Shown here: positions 1 to 8,988 of the stretch, one piece after another
Position numbering within the stretch: position 1 is the first letter of the stretch
Layout: every line of letters starts with the position of its first letter
Source of the DNA: Pseudaminobacter soli (ex Li et al. 2025)
GTDB lineage: Bacteria > Pseudomonadota > Alphaproteobacteria > Rhizobiales > Rhizobiaceae
Reading direction: 5' to 3'
Length of the DNA stretch: 64,000 nucleotides
Assembly: GCF_029892515.1 (NCBI RefSeq)
Contig: NZ_JARXVF010000013.1
Span: 35,652-99,651, forward strand
The notes under the pieces: model-generated
The model's database searches: none
Told to the model about the DNA's origin: nothing
Seen by the model: only the letters and a program-made list of their open reading frames with translations
Made by a program: the position numbers and the translations under genes

Positions 1-1719
1 GTCGCCAAGAACAATCCGGGCGCCGATATCGACAAGGACTTCGAAGTTCCGTGGGAGCCGGGCATCACACATGGTCCAACAAGTGCCAGGTTCGCGGTCG
101 TCGATTACGACTCCAGCACTGGTAAGCTGGAAGAGCCTGCGCAGTGGGACGAGGCGTTGAGCGCATACCTTGGCCCCAAAGGCGCAGACTTGAATTCATC
201 CAGGGGGAGAAGTTTGGCTCAGTTCCGTCAGGTCAGTGTCTGGGCAACTGTGCAGCATACCTTGGACTTCTTCGAGGGCGGGCACGGCCTTGGAAGGCGG
301 ATCGAATGGGGCTTTGAAGGCAATCGACTGCTCTTGGTCCCGACAGCCGGATACGGCGAAAATGCTTATTACGACCGCATGAGCAAATCCCTGCAGTTCT
401 ACTGGTTCGTGGCAGATGCTGGCAGGGTGAACACCTGCGAATCCAGCGACATCGTGAACCACGAATTCGGACATGCCGTGCTGGACGGTCTGCGGCCGTA
501 CTATTTCGAGAGCATCCTCACCGAGACAGGTGCCTTCCATGAGTTCATGGGTGATCTGACGGCACTGCTGATGGCCTTTAGAAACAACGTTTTTCGCAAG
601 AAGATCGTCGAGCAGAGCAAGGGTGATCTCGCGGACGCAACGCTCTTGGCTTCTTTGGCTCAGCAGTTCGGGGAGGCTGTAACCGATCAACCCTATCTCC
701 GCACTGCGCTTAATAAGAAGAAGATGTCAGAGGCGGCTAGTGCCAACTCTCACACCATGTCGCAGGTCCTGACAGGCGCCGTCTTCGACGTAATGATTTC
801 CTTGCTGAATATAAGGAAAGCCCGGGAGCTAGATCGCAAAGAGGCCAATCCGGCTTATAAATTGGCGTCGCTCGAACGCTTGTTCTGGTACACCGTCGAT
901 CACATGCAGATGTGCGCCATCCAACCACTGGATTTCCTGCCGCCATGTGATGTGACCTTTCGCGACTATGCTCTGGCGATCCTCCGAGCTGAAAAGATTA
1001 CAAACCCGGTCGATCCGGACGGCTTTCGCAAGGCAATCTTCGAAGCATTCCTCTGCCGGGAGATATTGACAGAGGCGGACCGCAGCCTTCTTGATCCGAC
1101 GCCCGTCTTTACGCGCCCCGGCCTGGCGGTATTCAACAGCATCGATGATATCTCTGCGTCACGGGGCAGCGCCTATCGCTTCCTCGATGATAACCGGCGT
1201 GAGCTATTGATACCCCCGACCGCTGATCTAACGGTCGCTGATATCGCGCGGGCTCGGAAACTCACGACAGAAGGGCGGCAGCAGTCAGACCAGATCGTCC
1301 TACAGTACATTTGGAAGGAAGAGATATCCCTGAATGGTGCCCAGTTTGGGAAATTCGATGGGGAGCGGACCGCCATGTTGTGCGGCGGGACTATCGTGCT
1401 CGACCAGAACGGCAACCTCATCCATTGGGCACGCAAGCCAGGGACGGAGGTGCTGGGTACCGATGACTTGCGGAAAGCCGAGAGGGCTGATGGCCTCGCC
1501 CGTCGGTCCAAGTTCCTTGAGGACCTGGCAAAGCGGATCAAGCTTGGCATGATCGGGGACACCCAGTTCAGTCCTCTCGGAGTTCTTGCTCGCGCCATTC
1601 CACCTTACGAGGTCAGCCGTCGAGACGGTCTCCTGACCTTCGGCATGTCTCCGCATTTTAATCTCAACCACGACGATGACCAGGAAGTTGGAGGACGCCA
1701 GTGGCAGATCAGCTCCTAA
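1..1719 (+). CDS. Thermolysin-like (gluzincin) zinc metallopeptidase, 5' end outside window
   Basis: The reading frame is open from base 1, so the gene begins before the window; the first in-window start-like codon (TTG 157) is probably not the true start. Counting from that codon, HEFGH lies at residues 102-106 and supplies two zinc-ligand histidines and the general-base Glu. GAFHEFMGD follows about 25 residues later and matches the third-ligand segment of M4/M36 peptidases (GAINEaxSD in thermolysin). NAYYD at about residue 69 matches the M4 NAYWDG substrate-binding stretch. The C-terminal half after about residue 320 has no domain I recognise. No signal peptide can be judged because the N-terminus is missing. 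The stop overlaps the following MBL gene by 19 bases, so the two are probably translated together. The gluzincin call is firm; the biological role is unknown. Confidence 0.72.
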   Translation, partial: VAKNNPGADIDKDFEVPWEPGITHGPTSARFAVVDYDSSTGKLEEPAQWDEALSAYLGPKGADLNSSRGRSLAQFRQVSVWATVQHTLDFFEGGHGLGRRIEWGFEGNRLLLVPTAGYGENAYYDRMSKSLQFYWFVADAGRVNTCESSDIVNHEFGHAVLDGLRPYYFESILTETGAFHEFMGDLTALLMAFRNNVFRKKIVEQSKGDLADATLLASLAQQFGEAVTDQPYLRTALNKKKMSEAASANSHTMSQVLTGAVFDVMISLLNIRKARELDRKEANPAYKLASLERLFWYTVDHMQMCAIQPLDFLPPCDVTFRDYALAILRAEKITNPVDPDGFRKAIFEAFLCREILTEADRSLLDPTPVFTRPGLAVFNSIDDISASRGSAYRFLDDNRRELLIPPTADLTVADIARARKLTTEGRQQSDQIVLQYIWKEEISLNGAQFGKFDGERTAMLCGGTIVLDQNGNLIHWARKPGTEVLGTDDLRKAERADGLARRSKFLEDLAKRIKLGMIGDTQFSPLGVLARAIPPYEVSRRDGLLTFGMSPHFNLNHDDDQEVGGRQWQISS

Positions 1720-3032
1720 TCCGGATGTTTTACGTCGGCCTTGGCGACTTCATCTACTGCCGAATTCCAGGAGCCCATGAAAACGGGGGCGACTTCCATA
1801 TAGTGATCGACTGCGGAACGTTGAGCGGCGAGGGGTACTTGAGGGATGCAGTTCCCCTTTTGAAGAAGGAGCTGCCGGAAGAAAATGGCAAGCGACGGCT
1901 CGATCTTCTGATCGTAACGCACAAGCACAAAGACCACATGGCGGGCTTCGGGCTGTCCCTATGGGACGACGTGGCAATCAAGGCCATGTGGATGAGCGCG
2001 GCGATGAAGCCCGGGAACCCGCAAGCGCAGCGGGCTAAAAAGCTCCATGAACTGGCGGGCCAAGCACTGACGCAAGCCGCCGCTCTCAATCTTGGTCCGG
2101 AGTTTGACGCACTCTTCGGTGCTTATGCCGCCGACAACGACGCCGCTGTTCAAAATCTGACGCAGAACCTCCCGAACGCGAACGGAATAGAGCCAGTCTA
2201 CGTCCACGCTGGTCAGTCGACCGATAGCGACCTCAAGTTGCCACTGAGTGGAGCGACGTTCCGTATCTTGGGGCCGGAAGAGGATATCGATCACTGGTAT
2301 CTGGGAAAGCCAGAGGATTCGTCGATCAGCAAGCTTGTTCAGCTCGCAGATGAAGGAAAGGTCGAGAGTTTCATTTCAGCGCACCGCCGGTCTGAGGCTC
2401 TACCTGCCAATGTTGCGCCCATCGACTTCTTAAATCTGCAGAGCAGAATGCTATCGAGTGCTCTGGCCTTTTCCGAGGGAGATGGTGCACTTGTAAACAA
2501 CACCAGCGTCGTTTTGCTCATCGAGTGGAATGGGAAACGACTCTTGTTCGTCGGTGACGCTGAATGGCAGCCGAGGTTCAAGGCTGGCAAAGGAAACAGC
2601 TCCTGGAATACGATCTGGAACCGCCAACGGACCCTGATTGACAAGCCGGTCGACTTCCTCAAGGTCGGGCATCACGGCAGCATCAACGCTACGCCGTGGG
2701 GCGAGGGGATTGAGCGTCCTGCTGGCACTTCTTATGAACCGGTCGATATTCTGAATGCCATACTGCCAACGGGATCGAAGGCACAGGCTGCTGCGTCGAC
2801 GGAGCGTGGCCGATACAAGACAATTCCGGAGGCGCGGCTCCTTGCAGACCTTGGCGGACGGATCGGAAATTCGAAGAAATATGCCACGGTATTTAAGGGT
2901 GCCGGTATCAAGCCGGAATCCATCAAGCTGTATAAGGAGTACGAAGAGCAGTCGTTTGCATCGGCCCAGCCGCCTCGGACGGATTTCGAAAAACTGACGA
3001 CTCACGCTCCTTGGATAGATGTAATTTTGTGA
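1701..3032 (+). CDS. ComEC/Rec2-like metallo-beta-lactamase-fold hydrolase
   Basis: The 443-residue protein has the MBL metal-binding motif HKHKDH at residues 74-79, preceded by the strand LDLLIVT. VGDAEW near residue 284 and KVGHHGSINA near residue 321 follow, which is the order seen in ComEC-type and other nuclease-like MBL proteins. It has no membrane segments, unlike full ComEC. The GTG start at 1701 is preceded by GGAGG at 1690-1694 and lies inside the end of the peptidase gene, so the two are translationally coupled. Soluble MBL proteins of this kind are often nucleases or effector subunits. A role with the upstream protease, perhaps in a conflict or defence system, is inference only. 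Confidence 0.75.
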   Translation: MADQLLIRMFYVGLGDFIYCRIPGAHENGGDFHIVIDCGTLSGEGYLRDAVPLLKKELPEENGKRRLDLLIVTHKHKDHMAGFGLSLWDDVAIKAMWMSAAMKPGNPQAQRAKKLHELAGQALTQAAALNLGPEFDALFGAYAADNDAAVQNLTQNLPNANGIEPVYVHAGQSTDSDLKLPLSGATFRILGPEEDIDHWYLGKPEDSSISKLVQLADEGKVESFISAHRRSEALPANVAPIDFLNLQSRMLSSALAFSEGDGALVNNTSVVLLIEWNGKRLLFVGDAEWQPRFKAGKGNSSWNTIWNRQRTLIDKPVDFLKVGHHGSINATPWGEGIERPAGTSYEPVDILNAILPTGSKAQAAASTERGRYKTIPEARLLADLGGRIGNSKKYATVFKGAGIKPESIKLYKEYEEQSFASAQPPRTDFEKLTTHAPWIDVIL

Positions 3033-3108
3033 TCGAAAGCCCGTGGTTACACAGTGCCATCGCCCGCCCAGGCGTCCTGGCTCCGAATGCCCGGATAACC
3101 GACCTCCT

Positions 3109-3408
3109 TCACTCGGATTGCTTCCGAATGAGCGTCACCTGGTGCACCTCATCGCTGGTCGCCGAACGGGCGGTGTCACCGGCAAGCCGCTTCTTGCCTG
3201 CTTCGAGGAATTCCTTCGACCAGCTATAATACAGGCTCTCGGCGATCCCTTCCCGGCGGCAGATCGCAGCGATGCTGTCTTCGCCGCGCAGCCCGTCAAG
3301 CACGATACGGATTTTGTCCTCGGCTGAATGGTGCTTGCGCGTGACGCGGCGTATGTCCTTGATCGTCTTCTCGGCCGCCGACGTCTGCGGCTCGGATTTT
3401 TGTCTCAT
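3109..3408 (-). pseudogene. IS3-family transposase OrfA fragment
   Basis: From ATG 3408 the protein carries the IS3 OrfA helix-turn-helix (RKHHSAEDKIRIVLDGLRGE, then AAICRREGIAESLYYSWSKE) and the KKRLAGDTARSATSDEV segment. The usual continuation into the leucine-zipper region and OrfB is lost: after SDEV the frame reads unrelated residues and stops. No OrfB or inverted terminal repeats were seen nearby, so this is an immobile remnant. It separates the peptidase/MBL pair from the catabolic island. Confidence 0.8.
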
Positions 3409-3459
3409 CTTCGCTTCCTTTGAATGAGCTACGATGAGCCGAAAATCCTCTTTTCTCAA

Positions 3460-4018
3460 GTAAGCCAGTTCTGTTTCATGGGCGCTGATGTCGGACAGTT
3501 GTCAATACAAAGGCTGGCAGACTAGCCGGAGGGGTTGGCCGCGGCTATCGCCATAGCTTCATCATAAATTTTGAAACGGCGAAGAAGCGCGATGCCTACG
3601 CCAAGCTACGAAAAAGACCGATGCGGTTCGCGTTCATCAGAAGTTTGAGTATCAAGTTCGGGGTCTTCGGAGGTCGCAAGTTGAGATGAAATCCTGCCCC
3701 GCAACCAACACTACGCTACAGCACGCTGTAGCAGTCAAAACTGCGATCCAGTGCGCCATAAACGACTGTTGAATCACTGTCAGAAAACGTAAAATCAAAA
3801 ATCGTCAGGTGCTGAGCGAACAGCACAGGCTTCGGCGGCCTCTTCCTCCAGACCGACAAGCAACTGCATCATACGGCCATGAAAGCGCCTCTCTCGGATG
3901 GGTTAGCGAAGGTCGGGCACTTGGCCGAGCAATTCGAAATCCTTACCGTGTGAGTGGCGGGTGTCAGGTGCTCTCTGCGCACCCATTAAGCCGTTGTAAC
4001 AGACCTAATCGATTTTTT
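3460..4018. other. Scar region without an intact gene
   Basis: No convincing complete gene was found. A short forward frame at about 3527-3640 reads RHSFIINFETAKKRDAY, which resembles the start of a stress-responsive A/B-barrel (Dabb) domain; this is weak evidence for a decayed gene. A 22-base stretch at 3737-3758 recurs at 47629-47650. Another short frame ends at the TGA near 3950 (HLAEQFEILTV). The region looks like debris between the IS3 fragment and the catabolic operon. Confidence 0.4.
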
Positions 4019-4486
4019 TTAGGGTGCGCCGACGTTCAAGTCATAGCGCAAATAGTCCATACGCTTGGCGACCTTGTCGTAAACGAGTTGGGCCGAATAG
4101 TTGTCCGCCTGTGTCATCCAGAAAATCTTGAACCATCCGGCTTCGATGCCCAGCTGCCGCAGGCGCTCGATCATGGCCTGGGCGATGCCCTTCCCGCGGC
4201 TTTGGGGCCGCACATAAATGTCTTGCAGATAGCAGACATCGCCAGTGCTCCATGTGAAGGCGAGCGACAGGAACAGCGTGAAGCCGGCCAATGAGCCGTC
4301 ATCGCCAACCGCAACAACACACTTGAGGTCGTGACCGGGGTCCATGATCCGGTCCCAGTTGGTCTCACCCATCTGGTGGTTGCCGGGCTCGCCGGGGGCC
4401 AGGGAAACGAAATCCCGCCACATCTCCAGAAAGGCTTCCCGATCCGCAGCTTTGGCCGGGCGTATAGTTAGAGTATTGTTCGACAT
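4019..4486 (-). CDS. GNAT-family N-acetyltransferase
   Basis: The 155-residue protein has the GNAT acetyl-CoA-binding core: CYLQDIYVRPQSRGKG near residues 85-100 is the beta4/motif-A loop (R/Q-x-x-G-x-G/A), followed by AMIERLRQLG and a C-terminal NYSAQLVYDKVA segment. The acceptor substrate cannot be predicted. It is the last gene of a minus-strand run, 10 bases after the small MaoC gene, so it is probably co-transcribed with the acyl-CoA enzymes. ATG 4486 is the natural start. Confidence 0.8.
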   Translation of the reverse strand: MSNNTLTIRPAKAADREAFLEMWRDFVSLAPGEPGNHQMGETNWDRIMDPGHDLKCVVAVGDDGSLAGFTLFLSLAFTWSTGDVCYLQDIYVRPQSRGKGIAQAMIERLRQLGIEAGWFKIFWMTQADNYSAQLVYDKVAKRMDYLRYDLNVGAP

Positions 4487-4496
4487 CGTGAGCCTT

Positions 4497-4910
4497 TCAT
4501 GGGTTGGCCGTCACGGCATCTGTCCACACGCACGCCGTGCCTAACAGCACAATCTCTCTGCTTGAGCGCACGAGCTCAAGCTCGGCCCGTGCCATCCGGG
4601 TTCCGTCCTCGGCAAGTAGCGCTTCCAGCCTACGGCAATGGGCGGAAAGCACGTCGCTCGGCCATACCGGGCTGCGGAAACGAACCGAATAGCTGGCGAC
4701 GCTCCCGGCACCGAACCATTTAGTCAGGGCGGACGCCAACAGGCCAGCCGACAGCATTCCCTGCGCCATGACATCGGACAGGCCTGCCCGTGTGGCGGCT
4801 TCATGGTCGTGATGGAGGGGGTTGAAGTCGCCTGACGCGCCCGCATAGCGCACCAAGTCGGTGCGCGTCAGTGCCGGATAAACGAGGGGATCGGGGCAGG
4901 GGAGGATCAT
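4497..4910 (-). CDS. Small MaoC-like hotdog enoyl-CoA hydratase, catalytic subunit
   Basis: A single hotdog domain of 137 residues contains the R-hydratase motif YAGASGDFNPLHHD, with the Asp and His used for hydration of enoyl-CoA, followed by AAxxAGLxDVMAQGML. ATG 4910 was chosen because it overlaps the stop of the upstream gene by four bases (ATGA) and has GA-rich sequence before it; a longer reading to 4955 has no family support. It pairs with the neighbouring non-catalytic MaoC protein, like the ChsH1-ChsH2 heteromeric hydratase of steroid side-chain degradation. The pairing is inference from gene order and motif distribution. Confidence 0.8.
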   Translation of the reverse strand: MILPCPDPLVYPALTRTDLVRYAGASGDFNPLHHDHEAATRAGLSDVMAQGMLSAGLLASALTKWFGAGSVASYSVRFRSPVWPSDVLSAHCRRLEALLAEDGTRMARAELELVRSSREIVLLGTACVWTDAVTANP

Positions 4911-5323
4911 GTTTCGGCCGCGGCCTTCTCGATCGACGTCATAGTCTCGCGGCATACGAGACTGCCTGTCGCGACCGAACGGAATTCAACCTCGGTGGTG
5001 ACGATGCGCATCTTGCCGCCGCGTCGACCTGCCTTGAGCTCGTCGGCGGCGAGGCGGGCTGTGCAGCGAAGACGGTCGCCAACCCTGATCGGTTCAAAGT
5101 AGTCGTAATGCTGCTCGCCATGCACAGTGCGCGCGCGATCCAAGGCAAGCAGGTCGGTGACCAAGCGTTCGACAAAATCAGCGGATGCAACGACTGGGAA
5201 GGTCGGCGGGGCGATGTCGCTGTCCAGCCAGTGTACATCCCGCACAGCACGGGCGAATTCGCGCAGTTTTCCCGCTTCAACGGTGAAGTCCCATTCCTCG
5301 ATGATGTCGCCCGGCCCGATCAT
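4907..5323 (-). CDS. MaoC N-terminal-like hotdog protein, non-catalytic partner
   Basis: This 138-residue protein looks like the MaoC dehydratase N-terminal family (GDIIEEWDFTVEAGKLREFA, then APPTFPVV, HGEQHYDYFEPIRVGDRL). It lacks the D-x-N-P-x-H catalytic motif present in the downstream protein, which fits a structural or substrate-binding subunit. Its stop overlaps the next start by four bases, so the two should be made in equal amounts. The ligase gene ends 15 bases upstream. In ChsH1/ChsH2 systems one subunit likewise lacks the catalytic pair. Confidence 0.75.
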   Translation of the reverse strand: MIGPGDIIEEWDFTVEAGKLREFARAVRDVHWLDSDIAPPTFPVVASADFVERLVTDLLALDRARTVHGEQHYDYFEPIRVGDRLRCTARLAADELKAGRRGGKMRIVTTEVEFRSVATGSLVCRETMTSIEKAAAET

Positions 5324-5338
5324 GCGAGTGCCATTAAC

Positions 5339-7009
5339 CTACTCTCCGAACTTGCCGGTTTCCCGATCCCACGCGCCCTGGCGCAGGTCGGCTTTCGCCT
5401 GGATCAAGGCCTGCTTCTGGATACGCATGGAAGGCGTGCGCACGAAGTCCGTGTCCCTATATTCTATGAAGCGAGGCAGCTTAAAGCCGGCAAGATTCGT
5501 CTTGCAGAATTCGATGATTTCCGTAGGCGGCAAGCTTTGGCCCGGTCTCAGTTGGACATAGGCCTTGACTTCTTCGCCCCGCAATTGGTCGGGAACGGCC
5601 ACCACCGCGGCGTCGACCACTTTCGGATGTGAGCGCAGCACACCCTCGACTTCGGCAGCAGAAATGTTCTCGCCGGAGCGGCGGATGATTTCCTTCTTGC
5701 GTCCAACGAAATAGAGCAGGCCGCGTTCGTCACGCCTTGCTATGTCACCGGAATGATACCAGCCGCCGCGATTTGCCTCGGCCGTCACTTTCGCCCGGTT
5801 GAGGTAGCCAGCATAGAGGTCCGGACCGCCGATGAGGCATTCGCCATGCTCCCCGTCAGGCACGTCGTTGCCGTTGTCGTCCACCAGGCGGATCGTGACG
5901 CCCGGTGGTTCGACGCCCATCGTACCGGTTCCGACGAGCTCGTCGGCAAGATGGTCCGGCACCCGGCTCATCAGGCCGCCCTCAGTGCTGCCGTACTGGT
6001 TGTGCCAGTGGAAGCCATACCGTTGCAGCAGCTCCTCATGAAGTTCCTTCGGCAGGCCGGCGTGGATTGCAAGACGGACACGATGGTCGCGATCGACCGG
6101 GCCCGGCTCTCCTTTCAACAGCAGCGCGGGGATGGAGGCGATGGAGAGCAACTCGGTGGCGTCGTACTTCGTAACGACATCCCAGAAGCGCGACACCGAA
6201 AACCGGCGCATTGCTATCAACGTGCCTCGCGAGGCCAGTGACGTCAGCAGCTGTATCGCCGGATCTGCGTAGTAGAAGGGCAGGCAGCAGAGCTGGCGAT
6301 CCTGCCAGCCACGCCTGAAGAGGCGAAGGTCTATATCGATGACGCGCAACCACCAGCCGTGATGCAGCATGCAGCCCTTCGGCGCACCGGTTGTGCCCGA
6401 CGTGTAGTAAACCGTGACGATGTCGTCGCGCTCGCATTTCACGGTAGCAAAGTCGAGCGGTTCGGCAGCGCTCTCGTAAGTGGCAAGCCCGTCTGGCTCG
6501 GCGCCGTCGATAGTCAGGACGTGCTTGAGGAATGGCGCCTCGGCGCGCAGGGTTTCGATCACTGGGAGCTGCAGCTTGCCGACGATAGCGCCGACGGGCC
6601 GAGCGTCATCGACGATATGGCCTGCATCAAAGGCCATGGCCGTCGGAGGGATCGAGACCAGCGTGCCGCGGTTTGCGATGATCGCGAACAGCGCGATCAT
6701 GAACTCGAGCCGGTTGTCGAGCATGACGACGACGCGATCGCCCGGTTTGATGATGCCACTAAGGTAACCGGCGAAGCGCTGGCAGCTGTCGAGGAATTGA
6801 CGGCGCGTCAGCGTCGGGCCGTCCTCAATGATGATAGCCGGGCGCTCGGGATCTTCGAGGCAGGCCTTGTGTACGATCTCGATCACGGTCTGCTGAGGCA
6901 GTGCCGACCAGTCCGGCGCGACGTTCTCGTGCCGGACCCAACCCTGCGGCCGCTCAGGCACGCCGGCGGCGCCAAGCTCCATGCGTTTGCCTGCCACCGG
7001 CTTACTCAT
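5339..7009 (-). CDS. Acyl-CoA ligase (ANL superfamily, AMP-forming)
   Basis: The 556-residue length is typical of the family. The AMP-binding P-loop TSGTTGAPKG is at residues 203-212, followed by QYGSTEGG, YHSGDIARRDERG and the hinge region GRKKEIIRRSGENISAAEVE. A C-terminal Lys occurs in RIQKQALIQ. The crotonobetaine/carnitine-CoA or medium-chain acyl ligase type fits best; the substrate is not determined. It should activate a carboxylic acid to its CoA thioester for the MaoC, SDR and thiolase-like enzymes encoded around it. It overlaps the upstream MaoC gene by four bases. Confidence 0.88.
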   Translation of the reverse strand: MSKPVAGKRMELGAAGVPERPQGWVRHENVAPDWSALPQQTVIEIVHKACLEDPERPAIIIEDGPTLTRRQFLDSCQRFAGYLSGIIKPGDRVVVMLDNRLEFMIALFAIIANRGTLVSIPPTAMAFDAGHIVDDARPVGAIVGKLQLPVIETLRAEAPFLKHVLTIDGAEPDGLATYESAAEPLDFATVKCERDDIVTVYYTSGTTGAPKGCMLHHGWWLRVIDIDLRLFRRGWQDRQLCCLPFYYADPAIQLLTSLASRGTLIAMRRFSVSRFWDVVTKYDATELLSIASIPALLLKGEPGPVDRDHRVRLAIHAGLPKELHEELLQRYGFHWHNQYGSTEGGLMSRVPDHLADELVGTGTMGVEPPGVTIRLVDDNGNDVPDGEHGECLIGGPDLYAGYLNRAKVTAEANRGGWYHSGDIARRDERGLLYFVGRKKEIIRRSGENISAAEVEGVLRSHPKVVDAAVVAVPDQLRGEEVKAYVQLRPGQSLPPTEIIEFCKTNLAGFKLPRFIEYRDTDFVRTPSMRIQKQALIQAKADLRQGAWDRETGKFGE

Positions 7010-7842
7010 GCGGACACCTCGGCATATCCGTTCCTGATGACGACATTACCGGCCACGTCGGTCGCTTCAAAGCCGACGAGGCCGTTCGCACCTGCCCAGT
7101 GTTCGACAGCGAGCGTTTGGCCATTTGTCAGGAAGAGCGGATGGGCGAAACGACAGCCAAGGCGCCGCAGGCGTGGCGTCAGGCCGTCGCAATGGAGATC
7201 GACGATGGCGCGGGCCGCGAAGGCAAGCGTACACATGCCGTGCACTATCGGCGCCGGAAATCCCTCTCGGGCCGCAGCAACAGGGTCGATCGTGTAGGGC
7301 GAATAGTCTCGGGCAGCGTCGGCGTAGCGACGCGTCTGGTCTGGCGTCAGTGCATAGGAGGAGGTGGCAGTGTCTTGCTTTGCCGGCGCCGGGCGCTGGG
7401 GCGGGCGCTCCCCAAGCGCGAGCGTCGACGGTTCGCCGCGGCGCAAGCAGGTGCTGTACTGGGTGCACACCGGCTTGCCGTCATGGGTCGCGGTGTCGGA
7501 CCGTATGATAATAGCCGTTCCGGCCCGGCTGCCGCGGACGCCGTACAAGGTGGAAACGGTGAAGAGGCGTTGCCCTGGCACTATTGGGGCGTGAAAGAGG
7601 AAGTCATGCTCGCCGTGCAGGACGAAGTCGGGCGTGGCCATGCCAAGCACCTCCACCATGCTCTGCATGACCGGTATGTGGGAGAACACCGGTGGAGCGA
7701 ACTCGCCGGCGAGGTGCCTGGGGTTCCGGTCGTCTAGGGAACGCGCAAACTGAGCGATCCTATGGGTATTGGTGCGAAACTCTTCCGAGTCCCGCGAAAA
7801 GCCAATCGGGAAGACGTCGGCCATCGCCGCATTTGCGTTCAT
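7006..7842 (-). CDS. Double-hotdog MaoC-family protein with altered active site
   Basis: ATG 7842 gives 278 residues and a four-base overlap with the SDR stop; the frame stays open further upstream, but that part lies antisense-like within the SDR gene and has no family features. The protein has an N-terminal hotdog (residues about 40-140) and a C-terminal one with DYSPYTID at 179-186 followed by FPAPIVHGMCTLAFA. The canonical motif is D-x-N-P-x-H-x-D, so the Asn is Ser and the catalytic His is Thr184 here. It may be a hydratase with changed chemistry or a binding subunit. It lies in the middle of the operon between SDR and ligase. Confidence 0.78.
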   Translation of the reverse strand: MNANAAMADVFPIGFSRDSEEFRTNTHRIAQFARSLDDRNPRHLAGEFAPPVFSHIPVMQSMVEVLGMATPDFVLHGEHDFLFHAPIVPGQRLFTVSTLYGVRGSRAGTAIIIRSDTATHDGKPVCTQYSTCLRRGEPSTLALGERPPQRPAPAKQDTATSSYALTPDQTRRYADAARDYSPYTIDPVAAAREGFPAPIVHGMCTLAFAARAIVDLHCDGLTPRLRRLGCRFAHPLFLTNGQTLAVEHWAGANGLVGFEATDVAGNVVIRNGYAEVSA

Positions 7843-8741
7843 GACGGAAGCCCTTCGACGAAATCTCCGAGCTGCGGGAGTCTCGGCAGCCGATGGTTCA
7901 AAGCCTGTTCCACGGCTTCTAGCTGCCAGCGGCCTTCGGTGCGGACGTCGACCTCGATGGCGCTTGGCGCGATGACCTCGATCCGATTGCCATAGGCCTG
8001 GAAAACTTGGCCGGTCGCCGGGCAATCGGCAAGGGCTAGCCAGCAGATTAGCGGCGAGACGTTGTCCGGCGAAAAGATGTCGAAGCTCCCTTCCGGCGGC
8101 GGTTCCAGCGAAGCTTCGATGCGGGTGCGCGCAGAGGGCGAAACGGCGTTGGATCGGACACCGTATCGCGCGCCCTCCAACGCCAGCGTACGCGACAATC
8201 CTACCACGGCGAGCTTGGCAGAAGCGTAGTTTGCCTGGCCGAAATTGCCGACGAGGCCGGCAAGCGACGTGGTGTGAACGATGGAAGCCGCCACTTTCTC
8301 GCCGGCCTTGGATTTGTTGCGCCAATACTCCATTGCATGGCGGGCCGGCGCGGCATGGCCCTTGAGATGGACGCGGATGACGGCGTCCCATTCCTCTTCG
8401 GACATGTTGGCGAAAAGCCGATCGCGCAGGATGCCGGCATTGTTGATCAGGATGTCGAGGCCGTCAAAGGCCGATAGGGCCGTCTCCACGAGAGACTTCG
8501 CGTCCGTCCAGTCGGCAACGTCGTGGCCGCTAACCACAGCCTTGCCGCCGGCGCCGACGATTTCATCGACGACCGACTGGGCCGGGGAGGTGTCGCGGCC
8601 GTCGCCATGTAGATCCGCGCCGAGATCGTTGACGACGACCGCCGCGCCTTGCTTGGCAAGCGCCAGGGCATAGGCACGCCCGAGTCCGCGGCCCGCGCCG
8701 GTAACGATCGCTACTCTTCCTTGAAGCCGGGATGAGGTCAT
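7839..8741 (-). CDS. SDR-family dehydrogenase, 17-beta-HSD4/MFE-2-like
   Basis: The 300-residue protein has the cofactor motif TGAGRGLG at residues 14-21, NNAG at about 100-103, and the catalytic Ser159, Tyr172 and Lys176 (YASAK). The NDLGADLHGDGRD stretch after strand 2 is typical of multifunctional-enzyme-2-type (3R)-hydroxyacyl-CoA dehydrogenases, which often work next to MaoC hydratases. It is the first gene of the minus-strand operon. The promoter region is shared with the divergent aminotransferase and contains a putative TetR operator at 8906-8927. Confidence 0.85.
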   Translation of the reverse strand: MTSSRLQGRVAIVTGAGRGLGRAYALALAKQGAAVVVNDLGADLHGDGRDTSPAQSVVDEIVGAGGKAVVSGHDVADWTDAKSLVETALSAFDGLDILINNAGILRDRLFANMSEEEWDAVIRVHLKGHAAPARHAMEYWRNKSKAGEKVAASIVHTTSLAGLVGNFGQANYASAKLAVVGLSRTLALEGARYGVRSNAVSPSARTRIEASLEPPPEGSFDIFSPDNVSPLICWLALADCPATGQVFQAYGNRIEVIAPSAIEVDVRTEGRWQLEAVEQALNHRLPRLPQLGDFVEGLPS

Positions 8742-8887
8742 CAGCGCATCTCCCCGGCTTGATCGGCGAGGTATGCGGACAATGGTATCCTATGGCCTGT
8801 CAAATTCGCCTCGCCACTTCTTGAAATGCGATCGGGCCGGCCGGCTTCGCAGGGGTTGATTGCCCCTCCTGCAACTCCTTGCCAATG

Positions 8888-8927
8888 TTGACAGTGGTAG
8901 ATAAAATGAATATGAAGTCAATATCAT
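8888..8927 (+). promoter_or_regulatory. Divergent promoter with putative TetR operator, site 1
   Basis: TTGACA at 8888-8893 and TATGAA at 8911-8916, with 17 bases between them, form a good promoter towards the aminotransferase. The imperfect palindrome at 8906-8927 overlaps the -10 element. It is the reverse complement of the sites at 11024 and 14729. Common core, read on the minus strand: TGATATTGACTTCATATTC. The position suits repression by the TetR-family protein encoded at 10230-10940. Confidence 0.65.
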
Positions 8928-8988
8928 TTTTGACGACAAGGGTCGGGGCGATGGCTCCACGCAGCCGCTCAAACGGAGATTGCAGGCG

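Noticed and set aside
6359..7297. Plus-strand frame of 312 codons opposite the acyl-CoA ligase and MaoC genes
   Set aside because: Antisense of strong genes; composition is typical of a shadow frame in GC-rich DNA and no motif is seen.
7843..8391. Upstream extension of the double-hotdog MaoC frame
   Set aside because: The extension lies within the SDR gene in a different frame and looks like shadow sequence; ATG 7842 gives the family length and a four-base overlap.
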